Positions 52,321 through 61,174 of a stretch of DNA of 64,000 nucleotides are shown here, piece after piece. Origin of the DNA: DASQZJ01 sp035638775. GTDB lineage: Bacteria; Pseudomonadota; Gammaproteobacteria; UBA5335; SLRW01. The position numbers were made by a program, and so were the translations under genes. Below the pieces are notes generated by a model that was given only the letters and a program-made list of their open reading frames with translations, was not told the DNA's origin and ran no database searches. The DNA is taken from contig DASQZJ010000012.1 in NCBI GenBank assembly GCA_035638775.1, forward strand, positions 62,001 to 126,000. The letters run 5' to 3'. How positions within the stretch are numbered: position 1 is the first letter of the stretch; every line of letters starts with the position of its first letter.

Positions 52321-54663
52321 TCAGCGGCCGAAGCGCGCGCGGCAGCCCGGGTCGGGTCCGATCCGGGCGTTCCAGTAACGATCGCGCCGCCGCCAGCAGA
52401 CCGGAGAGGACGCCACGCCGTCCCCGCCGATGCGCCACAGCAGCGCACCGTCCCGGGCCGTATCGAATGTCGGCACGCCCAGGCCCGCATAGCGCGCGAG
52501 CACCTCCCCGGCCGGCAGGTGATAGCGGTTGCCCCAGCCCGCGGATACGGCGGCCGCGACCGGATGCACTGCGCGCAGGAATGCCTGCGTGGACGAGGTC
52601 CGGCTGCCGTGATGCGGCACCTGCAGAACGTCGGCCCGCAGTCGCCCGGCCCCGCGCGAGCCCAGCTCGCGTTCACCGGCGCGCTCGAGATCACCGGTCA
52701 GCAGCATGCTCGCGCCCTCGCCGTCGACGCGCAGCACGCAGGAGGCATCGTTGCCCCGCAGGCGGTCCCCGGCCGCGGGGTGAAGGATGGCGAACCGGAC
52801 CCTGTCCCAGCGCCAGTGCTGGCCCGCCAGGCAGGGTCGGGCGCCGGGCGCGAGGCGCCCGCCTCCACCCATCTCGATGTCGCCCACCGGGAATGTCCTG
52901 CGCAGATCACGCAGACCGCCGGCGTGATCCCGGTCCGCGTGGCTGACGATGATGCGGTCAATGCGCCGCGCGCCGATGCTGCGCAGATAGGGCACGACCA
53001 CCGTGGCTCCGGCCGAGCCGCCGCTGGCGAAGCGGGGCCCCGTGTCATACACCAGGACGTGGCGCCGCGTGCGCACGACCGCGGCAAGTCCCTGGCCCAC
53101 GTCGAGCACCGCGACCCGCGCCACGCCCGGTGCCGGCACGAAGACCCGGGGCCAGCACGCCGCGATCGCAATCACGGCACCGGCCAGCCTCCCGGGCGCC
53201 CCGCGCGGAACCAGCAGCAATGCCGCCCCGACTGCCGCCAGACCGGCCCGGGCAGGCGCCAGCGGCGCCAGGTGCACGCCGGGCCCCGCAAGCTGTCCGA
53301 GTCCCTCGAGCAGGGGCCAGCAGGCGGCCAGGATCCCGTGGGCCAGGTGCAGTGCTCCGTGGGCCGCGATCGGCCAGGCCGCCAGCAGTGCCACGGCCGT
53401 CAGCACCAGCGGGACGACCAGCACGCCGAACAGCGGCACCATGAAGAGATTGGCGATCGGGGCAATCCAGCTGGCGCGGCCGAAGAACAGCAGCGTCAGC
53501 GGAAACAGCCCGACCGAGACCAGGAGCTGCACCCGGACCGCGGCGTGGGCGCGTCCGGGTACCCGCACCCGCGCGACCATGCCGTAAAGGATAAAGGCTA
53601 CCGCGCCGAACGACAGCCACAGCCCCGGTGCCAGCACCGAGGTCGGTTCGATCACCAGCACCGCCAGGAAAGCGATCGTCAGCGTACGCAGAGGGTCCGG
53701 CCGGCGACGCCACCACACGGCGGCGAGCACGACCGTGAGCATCACCAGGGCCCGCCGCGTCGGGATCGTGAAGCCGGCCAGCAGCGCGTAGGCAGCGGCC
53801 GCCATCCACGCCGCGGGAGCTGCGACCCGCCGCGCCGGCAGCCGGTCGGTCGCCCGCCGGGACAAGGACCAGGCGGCGCCGGCGAGCAACAGCACCAGCG
53901 CCGCGACCAACCCCACGTGCAGGCCCGAGATCGCCACCAGGTGGACGGTGCCGGTCCGGGCCAGGAGATCCCAGGTGGCCGGGCCGATTGCGCCCCGATA
54001 GCCGGTGGCCAGGGCCCGGATCACTGCGGAAGGACCGTCGCGGGGGAGCTCGGCGGCAAGGCGCCGGTCGATCCCGGCCCGCAGCCGCAGGACCGGATCC
54101 GCGCTGCCGGGAGGAGCCAGCCGTCGCGCGGCACGGACGTTACGAACGTAGCCGGTCGCATCGATGCGGTGCAGGAACAGCCACCGCTCGTAGTCGAACC
54201 CGCCGGGGTTGATGAAGCCGTGCGGCGCCCACACCCGCACGGGCATGCTCCAGAGCTCCCCCGGTGACGGACTGCGCCCCTGTCCGTACCAGCTCAGGCG
54301 CAGGCGCTGGCCGGCGGCCGGCCCGCCCTGCCGACAGCCCGACCCGGCTCGCGACACCCGTATCAGGAAGCGCAGCCGGTGTCCGCGACGGACCGGGACG
54401 GACGCCACCCGTCCGGCGACCCGGCAGTCGACCGGGCGGCCCTGCTGGCCCGGCAGCCGCCGGGCCAGCAGGTGCCCCGCGTACAGGCTCGCCCAGCCGA
54501 ATCCAGCCAGGGCCGCCGCGACGTACCATGCACGTCGGCGGCGCAGCAGCGCCAGCAGCCCGGCCGCGAGCAGCATCACGGCCGCCCGGCCGGGCGGGAG
54601 AAGCGTGGCCGGAAGCTGCGCCAGCAGTATCCCGGCGGTGTACAAAAGCACCAGCACCGGCAT
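52321..54663 (-). CDS. comEC: DNA internalization competence protein ComEC/Rec2
   Basis: A 780-residue polytopic membrane protein that passes single-stranded DNA through the inner membrane in natural transformation. An N-terminal DUF4131-type region, the Competence channel domain (HLVAISGLHVGLVAALVLLL to the mid-500s, many helices), and a C-terminal metallo-beta-lactamase domain (AVLDVGQGLAAVV, VSHADRDHAGGL, LQVPHHGS). All modules are present, so competence is possible if type IV pili and ComEA exist elsewhere. It lies between lolD and exbB. Confidence 0.94.
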   Translation of the reverse strand: MPVLVLLYTAGILLAQLPATLLPPGRAAVMLLAAGLLALLRRRRAWYVAAALAGFGWASLYAGHLLARRLPGQQGRPVDCRVAGRVASVPVRRGHRLRFLIRVSRAGSGCRQGGPAAGQRLRLSWYGQGRSPSPGELWSMPVRVWAPHGFINPGGFDYERWLFLHRIDATGYVRNVRAARRLAPPGSADPVLRLRAGIDRRLAAELPRDGPSAVIRALATGYRGAIGPATWDLLARTGTVHLVAISGLHVGLVAALVLLLAGAAWSLSRRATDRLPARRVAAPAAWMAAAAYALLAGFTIPTRRALVMLTVVLAAVWWRRRPDPLRTLTIAFLAVLVIEPTSVLAPGLWLSFGAVAFILYGMVARVRVPGRAHAAVRVQLLVSVGLFPLTLLFFGRASWIAPIANLFMVPLFGVLVVPLVLTAVALLAAWPIAAHGALHLAHGILAACWPLLEGLGQLAGPGVHLAPLAPARAGLAAVGAALLLVPRGAPGRLAGAVIAIAACWPRVFVPAPGVARVAVLDVGQGLAAVVRTRRHVLVYDTGPRFASGGSAGATVVVPYLRSIGARRIDRIIVSHADRDHAGGLRDLRRTFPVGDIEMGGGGRLAPGARPCLAGQHWRWDRVRFAILHPAAGDRLRGNDASCVLRVDGEGASMLLTGDLERAGERELGSRGAGRLRADVLQVPHHGSRTSSTQAFLRAVHPVAAAVSAGWGNRYHLPAGEVLARYAGLGVPTFDTARDGALLWRIGGDGVASSPVCWRRRDRYWNARIGPDPGCRARFGR

Positions 54664-54716
54664 CGCCGCGTCCCTGCGGTGGTGAGCCGAATCGTCCCTG
54701 TTCCCTGCGGCGCGAC

Positions 54717-55406
54717 TCAGGCAGGCTCGAGACGCCCCTCAGACAAGTGCAGCACACGATCCATGCGGCGCGCCAGCCCGGTGTCGTGCGTGGCCACCAG
54801 GAAGCCGGTACCCAGCTTCCGGTTGAGCTCGCGCATCAGGTCATAGACCTCGTCCGCGGTGGCCGGATCGAGATTACCGGTAGGCTCGTCGGCCAGCACC
54901 AGCCGCGGCCGTGTGACCAGCGCCCGTGCCACAGCGGTGCGCTGGCGCTCGCCACCGGAGAGCTCGCCGGGCTTGTGCTGAAGCCGTGCGCCGAGCCCCA
55001 CGCGGGAGAGCATTTCGGCCGCCGCCTCGCGCGCGTTTGCGGGCTTCTCGCGACGCACCAGAAGCGGCATTGCGACGTTCTCCAGCGCGCTGAACTCGCC
55101 CAGCAGGTGATGGAACTGGTAGACGAATCCCAGCGCCCGGTTGCGCAGCCGTCCGCGCTCGGCATCGCGCAGGCGGTGCATGGGCTGGCCCACGATCTCC
55201 ACCGACCCGCCCGTAGGCATGTCCAGGCCGCCGAGAAGCTGCAGCAGCGTACTCTTGCCGGAGCCGGAGCTGCCCACCACCGCCACCTGTTCCCCGGGCC
55301 GCAGCTCGAAGTCCACCCCGCGCAGCACCTCCACGTCGAGCGCGCCCTGGCGGTAGCGCTTGTGCAGCCCGCTGCAGCGGATCAGGGCGGCGCCGCCGTC
55401 ACTCAT
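54717..55406 (-). CDS. lolD: lipoprotein-releasing ABC transporter ATPase LolD
   Basis: A 229-residue ABC ATPase that powers release of lipoproteins from the inner membrane to LolA. Walker A VGSSGSGKSTLLQLL, signature ELSGGERQRTAVARAL and Walker B RLVLADEPTGNLD are intact. Its start overlaps the lolC end by 8 bp. LolA is encoded at 21.8 kb. Confidence 0.96.
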   Translation of the reverse strand: MSDGGAALIRCSGLHKRYRQGALDVEVLRGVDFELRPGEQVAVVGSSGSGKSTLLQLLGGLDMPTGGSVEIVGQPMHRLRDAERGRLRNRALGFVYQFHHLLGEFSALENVAMPLLVRREKPANAREAAAEMLSRVGLGARLQHKPGELSGGERQRTAVARALVTRPRLVLADEPTGNLDPATADEVYDLMRELNRKLGTGFLVATHDTGLARRMDRVLHLSEGRLEPA

Positions 55407-56646
55407 AGCGCAGCGCCTCGGCCGGCTCGGTGCGCGCCGCGCGCCAGGCCGGGTACAGCGTGGACAACAGCGACAGGACCAGCGACAGCGTTCCGATATG
55501 CACCACGTCGGACCACTGCAGCTGCGACGGCAGGTTGCTGATGTAGTAGACGTCCGCCGGGATGAAGTTCACCCCGATCAGGTGCTCCAGCGCGGGGACC
55601 ACGGTTTCCACGTTGAGCGCCAGCGCCACGCCTCCGATCACGCCCAGCAGCGTCCCGACGACGCCGATCAGCGCGCCCTGGACGATGAAGATCCCCATGA
55701 TGCTGCGCGGCGAGGCACCGACCGTGCGCAGGATGGCGATATCCCCCTGCTTGTCCGTGACCATCATGACCAGGGTCGAGATGATGTTGAACGCGGCCAC
55801 CCCGACGATCAGCGTCAGGATCACGAACATGGTGGTCTTCTCGGTGCGAATGGCGCGGAAGAAGTTCCGGTGCTTGCGCGTCCAGTTGCTGACGTAGTAC
55901 TGCCCGTGCAGCATCTGCTCGATGCGCCGGCTCACCTGCGGCGCCCGGAACATGTCCTTCAGACGCAACCGGACACCGGTCACGCCGCCGTTCATGTGGT
56001 ACAGCACCGAGGCGTCGTGCAGGTCGATGAACGCCAGGCTGCTGTCGTACTGGTACATGCCGACGCTGAAGATCCCCACCACGTGGAAGCGACGCATGCG
56101 TGGTATGACGCCGGCCGGCGTGACGGTGGCTTCCGGGATCATCATGTCCACCGGGTCGCCCATGCCAACCCCCAGCTGCTGTGCCAGCACCCGCCCCAGG
56201 ACGATGCCGTACCTTCCCGGTTTCAGGGCGCTCAGGGAGCCCTCGAGCATGTGGCTGGCGACGTCGGAGACGTTCTTCTCCTGCGACGGCAGCACGCCGC
56301 GGATCAGGCCGCCGGTCATGTTGGGACCGCTGCGGAACATGGCCTGCCCGTTGACGTACGGCGCCGCCGCGATCACCTCCGGATCCTTCGTTGTCTCCTT
56401 CTCGACCTGCTGCCACTTCGCCATCGAGCCGTTGAAGCTCTGGATGGTCACATGGGCGGTCATGGCGAGGATCCGGTGGCGAAGTTCATTCTCGAAGCCG
56501 TTCATCACCGACAACACGGTGATCAGCGCGGTGACGCCGAGAATGATTCCCAGGATGGAGATCAGCGAGATGACAGAAATGAAATGATTGCGCCGCTTGG
56601 CGCGCGTATAGCGCAGACCGACGAAGAGCTCATAGGGCCGGAACAT
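55399..56646 (-). CDS. lolC: lipoprotein-releasing ABC transporter permease LolC/LolE
   Basis: A 415-residue MacB/FtsX-type permease: N-terminal FVGLRYTRAKRRNHFISVIS, one membrane helix, a long periplasmic domain, then three helices near the C terminus. Only one LolC/E-type gene is here beside lolD, whereas E. coli has lolC and lolE flanking lolD. It may be a LolF-like single permease, or the second copy is elsewhere. Confidence 0.92.
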   Translation of the reverse strand: MFRPYELFVGLRYTRAKRRNHFISVISLISILGIILGVTALITVLSVMNGFENELRHRILAMTAHVTIQSFNGSMAKWQQVEKETTKDPEVIAAAPYVNGQAMFRSGPNMTGGLIRGVLPSQEKNVSDVASHMLEGSLSALKPGRYGIVLGRVLAQQLGVGMGDPVDMMIPEATVTPAGVIPRMRRFHVVGIFSVGMYQYDSSLAFIDLHDASVLYHMNGGVTGVRLRLKDMFRAPQVSRRIEQMLHGQYYVSNWTRKHRNFFRAIRTEKTTMFVILTLIVGVAAFNIISTLVMMVTDKQGDIAILRTVGASPRSIMGIFIVQGALIGVVGTLLGVIGGVALALNVETVVPALEHLIGVNFIPADVYYISNLPSQLQWSDVVHIGTLSLVLSLLSTLYPAWRAARTEPAEALRYE

Positions 56647-56655
56647 GGGGCGGCA

Positions 56656-57429
56656 TTACACCATACTCGCCGGGCCGGAGGTAGAGTGCCGGCGGGTCGC
56701 CGCGCGGCTGCGCTGCAGCGACCCGGTCACGCCTCCGCCACCGCGAATGCCCCGGGGCGTGCCCCGCCCACGCCAGGCGAGCACCTCGACCCCGTCCCGG
56801 CGGACCCGGGCCAGCGTCCCGGCGTAGTCCGGGTCGATCTCCGCGGCCGGCGCAACGCACTCGACGTCGCGGCGCTGCACCACGTAGCGCAGCACCGAGC
56901 GGTGCCCCTCGGCCGCCAGGCGTGCCAGCTCGCGCAGATGCCGGCAGGCACGGCTGCTGACCGCGTCCGGGAACGGCGCACGGCCCCCGGATACCGCGGC
57001 GGTCACGTTCTTCACCTCGACGAAGCATCGGGCACCGTCCGCCGACTGCAACGGGAAATCGATGCGCCCGTTGTCCACCGGCACCTCGCGCCGTATCGCC
57101 GGGTACGCGTCCAGCCCGGGAATCCTGCGTCGCTGCAGCGCCTCGTGCACCGGCGCATTGGCGCGCCCGGTGTTGATTCCCACCAGGGTCTCCCCGTCGC
57201 CACCGGATTCGGGCACCGACACCAGCTCCCAGGTACAGGGGCAGCGCCGCCCGGGCCGCGTTGCCGGGCCCGGCCACACGCGGAAGCCGGGCTCGCAGCA
57301 CCCCAGCATGCTGCCGGTATTCGGGCAGTGCGCGGTGACGATACCGCCATCGGCCAGCTGCACCTCCGCCAGGAAGCGCTGTCTGCGCCGACGCAGCACA
57401 CCGGCCAGCAGTGGCTCGGCAAAATCCAT
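56656..57429 (-). CDS. sfsA: sugar fermentation stimulation protein homologue SfsA
   Basis: A 257-residue SfsA. Family marks include AHCPNTGSMLGCCEPG, VGINTGRANAPVHEAL, GRIDFPLQ and CFVEVKNVT (PD-(D/E)xK-like Asp-Glu-x-Lys arrangement), plus FPDAVSSRACRHLREL. It is some 20 residues longer than usual, with an Arg/Gly/Ser-rich C-terminal tail of no recognised function. The biological role of SfsA is unsettled; nucleic-acid binding has been proposed. Starts the minus-strand envelope run, 9 bp before lolC. Confidence 0.93.
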   Translation of the reverse strand: MDFAEPLLAGVLRRRRQRFLAEVQLADGGIVTAHCPNTGSMLGCCEPGFRVWPGPATRPGRRCPCTWELVSVPESGGDGETLVGINTGRANAPVHEALQRRRIPGLDAYPAIRREVPVDNGRIDFPLQSADGARCFVEVKNVTAAVSGGRAPFPDAVSSRACRHLRELARLAAEGHRSVLRYVVQRRDVECVAPAAEIDPDYAGTLARVRRDGVEVLAWRGRGTPRGIRGGGGVTGSLQRSRAATRRHSTSGPASMV

Positions 57430-57460
57430 GATCCCCTCAGACTCCCTGTCCGGTCCGCGG

Positions 57461-57489
57461 TTCCCCGGCAACGCGGGCAGTGCTATAGT
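57461..57489 (+). promoter_or_regulatory. candidate promoter for the small secreted protein and aguAB
   Basis: TTCCCC (57461-57466), 17-bp spacer, TATAGT (57484-57489), followed by GGAGGTG (57513-57519) before the ATG at 57524. Confidence 0.45.
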
Positions 57490-57523
57490 CCGGGCAGAGT
57501 CGGCCCTTACCTGGAGGTGCCTG

Positions 57524-57856
57524 ATGCGAACCGCGGTCTGGGGTACCGCCCTTATGCTGTGTCTGGGCCTGTTCCTGGGCTCCGCCGCTGCGGACACCCT
57601 GTCGATGCCGAAGGCTTCCAGCACCTCCGCCGGCGCGCCGCCCCACGGCGCGTCCCGTCCGGACATGCCGAAACGCGGCCTGACCATGAAGGCGGTACGC
57701 AAGCGCTACGGTGCTCCCCAGCGCCGCATTCCCCCGGTGGGCAAGCCGCCCATCACGCGCTGGGTATATCCCGGCTACATTGTGTACTTCGAGCATCAGT
57801 ACGTTATCCACAGCGTCGATACCCGGGATCAGCCCCGGCCCCCGTCCCGCCCCTGA
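57524..57856 (+). CDS. small secreted conserved protein of unknown function
   Basis: A 110-residue protein with a clear signal peptide (WGTALMLCLGLFLGSAAA, cleavage near residue 23). The mature part has RGLTMKAVRKRYGAPQ and PPITRWVYPGYIVYFEHQYV. I recall similar short gammaproteobacterial proteins with the pattern M..V...G.P...PPITRW.Y..f.VYFE. The helix-then-beta outline with G-x-P resembles the SmpA/OmlA (BamE-like) fold, but that is inference. GGAGGTG gives a strong ribosome-binding site. It ends 22 bp before aguA. Confidence 0.75.
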   Translation: MRTAVWGTALMLCLGLFLGSAAADTLSMPKASSTSAGAPPHGASRPDMPKRGLTMKAVRKRYGAPQRRIPPVGKPPITRWVYPGYIVYFEHQYVIHSVDTRDQPRPPSRP

Positions 57857-57878
57857 CGCCGACGGCACCCCGTCCGCG

Positions 57879-58979
57879 ATGCCCCCGGCCGCGCCCGTGG
57901 TATTCCCGCCCGAGTGGACGCGGCAGGCGGCCGTGATGCTCACCTGGCCGCACGACGATACCGCATGGGCCCGCTGGATGCACCGCATCGAGCCGGCATT
58001 CGACCGCCTCGCCCTGGCGCTGTCGCGCCGGGCCCGGGTGCTGGTCGTCGCGCACGACGCGGGGCACGCCGGCGCGCTGCGCGAACGCCTGCAGCGTGTC
58101 GGCCTGCCGGCCTCCCGGCTGCTGCTGGGCATCGCGCCCAGCGACGACGTGTGGGTCCGCGACCACGGCCCGGTCACCGTGATGCGCGATGGCCGTGCGA
58201 CCCTGCTGGACTTCCGCTTCAACGCCTGGGGCGGCAAGTACCCGTGGGACCGCGACGCACGCGTGTGCCAGCGGCTGCATCGGCAGGGCTGTTTCGGAGA
58301 CACTCCGATGGAGCGGATCCCCCTGGTGGTGGAGGGCGGTGCGCTGGAGAGCGACGGCGCGGGCACCCTGCTGGCCCGGGAAAGCTCGCTGGTCTCGCCG
58401 GGCCGCAATCCGGGCCTCGACCGGGCCGCGATGGAACGGCGCCTGGCCGCCCTGCTCGGCATCCGCCGGTTTCTCTGGCTGCAACACGGGTACCTCGAGG
58501 GAGACGACACCGACGGGCACATCGATACCCTGGCACGCTTCGCCGGTCCCGATACGATCGTCTACCAGGCCGCCGGCGGGACGACCGACCCCGAGTCCCG
58601 CGCGCTGCGCGCGATGGCCGCGGAGCTCGCGGCCATGCGAACCGGCGACGGCCGCCCCTACCGGCTGATCCCGCTGCCCCGCCCGGCGCGCCTGGAGGCC
58701 CCGGACGGAGCGGTCCTGCCGGACGGCTACGCCAATTTCCTGATATGCAACGGCGCGGTGCTCGTGCCCGCGTACGGCGACGCGGCCGACCGCACGGCGG
58801 CTGAGCGCCTGCAGCAGGCCTTTCCGGGCTACCGGATGATCCCGGTCGATTGCCGCGACCTGGTGCTGGAGCACGGAAGCCTGCATTGTGCCACCATGCA
58901 GCTGCCCGCAGGGGTGGATCTGCCGGGTGCCAGTGCAAACCCCGGAGATGGCGCATCCCGCCGGAGGCAAGAGGATTGA
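57879..58979 (+). CDS. aguA: agmatine deiminase
   Basis: A 366-residue guanidino-group deiminase (PAD_porph family) converting agmatine to N-carbamoylputrescine and ammonia. N-terminal FPPEWTRQAAVMLTWPHDDTAW, DDVWVRDHGPV, NAWGGKYPWD, VVEGGALESDG and GDDTDGHIDT are the family blocks, and the catalytic Cys337 lies in SLHCATMQLP. A longer open frame upstream overlaps the small secreted-protein gene and is not used. Followed by aguB with a 2-bp gap. Confidence 0.95.
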   Translation: MPPAAPVVFPPEWTRQAAVMLTWPHDDTAWARWMHRIEPAFDRLALALSRRARVLVVAHDAGHAGALRERLQRVGLPASRLLLGIAPSDDVWVRDHGPVTVMRDGRATLLDFRFNAWGGKYPWDRDARVCQRLHRQGCFGDTPMERIPLVVEGGALESDGAGTLLARESSLVSPGRNPGLDRAAMERRLAALLGIRRFLWLQHGYLEGDDTDGHIDTLARFAGPDTIVYQAAGGTTDPESRALRAMAAELAAMRTGDGRPYRLIPLPRPARLEAPDGAVLPDGYANFLICNGAVLVPAYGDAADRTAAERLQQAFPGYRMIPVDCRDLVLEHGSLHCATMQLPAGVDLPGASANPGDGASRRRQED

Positions 58980-58981
58980 GC

Positions 58982-59899
58982 GTGAGCGAACCCCTTGAAA
59001 CCCGCACCGATGCCCACCTGCGCGTCGCCCTGGTCCAGCGGAGCTGCGACGACGACCCGGCGCGGAATCTCGACGGGCAGCTGGGCGCGATCGGCGAAGC
59101 CGCCAGCGGCGGCGCCGCGCTGGTGCTGCTGCAGGAGCTGCACAACACGGTCTATTTCTGCCAGACGGAGGACCCGGCGCGGTTCGACCTGGCCGAGCCG
59201 GTCCCGGGGCCCACCACCGAGGTCCTGGGACGGCTGGCCGCCGAGCTGGGCATCGTCATCGTCGGTTCGGTGTTCGAGCGGCGCGCCGCCGGCCTGTACC
59301 ACAATACCGCGGTGGTGCTGGACCGCGACGGAAGCCTGGCGGGGCGCTACCGCAAGATGCACATACCCGACGACCCCGGCTACTACGAGAAGTTCTACTT
59401 CACCCCGGGGGACGGGGACTGGCGCCCGGTGGACACCGGCGTCGGGCGCCTCGGGGTGCTGGTGTGCTGGGACCAGTGGTACCCCGAGGCGGCACGACTG
59501 ATGGCCCTTGCCGGTGCCGAGATACTGCTCTATCCATCCGCGATCGGCTGGGATGTGCGGGACGGCGAGGCCGAACGGGAGCGCCAGCGCGATGCGTGGA
59601 TCGTCGCGCAGCGGGCGCACGCCGTGTGCAACGGACTGCCGCTGCTGGCCTGCAATCGTGTCGGGGACGAGGCCGATCCGTCGGGCGCGGGACCCGGCAT
59701 CCGCTTCTGGGGCAGCAGCTTCGCCTGCGGTCCCCAGGGTGAGCTGCTTGCCCGGGCGGCCGGCGATCGCAACCAGGTCCTGCTGGCGGACATCGACCGC
59801 GGCCGCAGCGAGCATGTCCGGCGGCTGTGGCCCTTTCTGCGCGACCGGCGCATCGACAGCTACGGCGACCTGCTGCGACGCTTCCGCGACCGGGACTGA
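58982..59899 (+). CDS. aguB: N-carbamoylputrescine amidase
   Basis: A 305-residue nitrilase-superfamily amidase making putrescine from N-carbamoylputrescine. The Glu-Lys-Cys triad is visible: Glu52 (LLQELHNTVYF), Lys125 (YRKMHIPDDPGYYEKFYF) and Cys162 (GVLVCWDQWYPEAARL). Start is taken as GTG at 58982, two bases after aguA stops, with AAGAGG upstream; a TTG two codons earlier is possible. With aguA it forms the arginine-decarboxylase route to putrescine. Confidence 0.95.
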   Translation: MSEPLETRTDAHLRVALVQRSCDDDPARNLDGQLGAIGEAASGGAALVLLQELHNTVYFCQTEDPARFDLAEPVPGPTTEVLGRLAAELGIVIVGSVFERRAAGLYHNTAVVLDRDGSLAGRYRKMHIPDDPGYYEKFYFTPGDGDWRPVDTGVGRLGVLVCWDQWYPEAARLMALAGAEILLYPSAIGWDVRDGEAERERQRDAWIVAQRAHAVCNGLPLLACNRVGDEADPSGAGPGIRFWGSSFACGPQGELLARAAGDRNQVLLADIDRGRSEHVRRLWPFLRDRRIDSYGDLLRRFRDRD

Positions 59900-59935
59900 C
59901 CCGGCCGGGGGCAATGGCGGTTCGGCCCGCCCCTG

Positions 59936-59944
59936 TGGCATAAT
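59936..59944 (+). promoter_or_regulatory. extended -10 element for the DAHP synthase gene
   Basis: TGGCATAAT, an extended -10 without a good -35, about 48 bp before the ATG at 59993. Confidence 0.45.
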
Positions 59945-59992
59945 CGCGGGCTCCCTGTTACGGCATGCCCCTTTGCTGGAATCCGTCTCGAC

Positions 59993-61120
59993 ATGATCCT
60001 CATCCTGGAGCCGGACACCGATCCCCGCGGCGACGACTACGCGCGCCTGATGGCGAAGCTGGAAGCCCTGCCCGGCGTACGCGTGCGGGTGCACCGTGAG
60101 ACCGGCGAGCAGCAGGTGCTGACCGAGGTCTACCTGGTCGGCGACACCTCCGTGCTCAGCGTGGACGAGATGTCCGCCCTGCCCTGCGTGGACCGCGTAA
60201 TCCGGGTCTCCGAGCCCTACCGGATCCTGGGAAGGCACAAGGACCGCACGCGCAGCACCGAGTTCGACTACAACGGGGTCCGGTTCGGCCAGGACAACCT
60301 CCACGTGTTCGCCGGGCTCTGCGCGGTCGATACCCGCGAGCACGTCGAGCTGACGTTCCGGGCGTTGCGCGACAACGCCCAGGTCTGCGCGCGCATGGGC
60401 GCGTACAAGCCCCGCACCAGTCCCTACTCGTTCCAGGGGCACGGACGTGAGTGCCTGCCCTGGGTGTTCGAGCTGGCGGGAAAATACGACATGCGCGTGA
60501 TCGCAATGGAGGTCACCCACGAATCCCACGTCGGCGAGATCGTCGAAGCCCTCGAGGCGGCGGGAAACCCGGTGGGCGTGATGCTGCAGATCGGTACGCG
60601 CAACACCCAGAACTTCGAGCTGCTCAAGGCGGTCGGGCGGCAGACACGCTTCCCGGTCCTGTTCAAGCGCGGCTTCGGCATCACCCTGGACGAATCCCTG
60701 AACGCGGCCGAGTACCTCGCCTCGGAAGGCAACCGCCGGGTGATCTTCGGTCTGCGCGGCATGAAGACCAACATGGGCGACCCCCACCGCAACCTGGTGG
60801 ACTTCGCGCATATCCCCGTGGTCAAGCGTCTCACCCGCATGCCCGTATGCATCGACCCTTCGCACTCGGTGGGCAGCCGGGCGCTGGCGCCGGACGGAAT
60901 CCCCGATCTGGTGCACGCCGCCGCTCAGGGGGTGGTGGCCGGTGCCAACATGGTGCTGGCGGATTTCCATCCGGCACCGAAGAAGGCGCTGGTCGACGGG
61001 GCCCAGGCACTGCGCCTGGAGGAGCTCCCGTACTTCCTCGAGGACATTGCCATTGCCCGTCATGCCTACGAGCGGCGGGCCGAGCTGGCCCGGCGCTACG
61101 CCGGAACCATTTCAGCGTAA
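59993..61120 (+). CDS. 3-deoxy-7-phosphoheptulonate synthase (type I-beta)
   Basis: A 375-residue DAHP synthase, first step of the shikimate pathway. Residues 1-85 form the N-terminal ferredoxin-like/ACT-like regulatory domain (MILILEPDTDPRGDDYARLM, opening), typical of Thermotoga-like I-beta enzymes. The barrel follows, with GAYKPRTSPYSFQGHG, MLQIGTRNTQNFELL, KRGFGITLDESLNAAEY and CIDPSHSVGSR holding the PEP and metal sites. Feedback control through the N domain is expected from family precedent. Confidence 0.94.
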   Translation: MILILEPDTDPRGDDYARLMAKLEALPGVRVRVHRETGEQQVLTEVYLVGDTSVLSVDEMSALPCVDRVIRVSEPYRILGRHKDRTRSTEFDYNGVRFGQDNLHVFAGLCAVDTREHVELTFRALRDNAQVCARMGAYKPRTSPYSFQGHGRECLPWVFELAGKYDMRVIAMEVTHESHVGEIVEALEAAGNPVGVMLQIGTRNTQNFELLKAVGRQTRFPVLFKRGFGITLDESLNAAEYLASEGNRRVIFGLRGMKTNMGDPHRNLVDFAHIPVVKRLTRMPVCIDPSHSVGSRALAPDGIPDLVHAAAQGVVAGANMVLADFHPAPKKALVDGAQALRLEELPYFLEDIAIARHAYERRAELARRYAGTISA

Positions 61121-61125
61121 CCCCG

Positions 61126-61151
61126 GCCGGAGCGGCGGCGGCCGTTCCGGC
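61126..61151 (+). terminator. possible hairpin after the DAHP synthase gene
   Basis: An 8-bp stem (61126-61133 with 61144-61151, one G-U) and a 10-nt loop in the 54-bp gap before mfd. No T tract; weak. Confidence 0.25.
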
Positions 61152-61174
61152 GTCCGAACGTTCGCGGACCACAC

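Noticed and set aside
55360..57936. 858-codon plus-strand open frame
   Set aside because: It is antisense to lolD, lolC and sfsA, all with clear motifs; low-complexity His/Arg/Gln-rich translation typical of a high-GC shadow.
58829..61063. 744-codon minus-strand open frame
   Set aside because: Antisense to aguB and the DAHP synthase gene, whose catalytic residues are intact.
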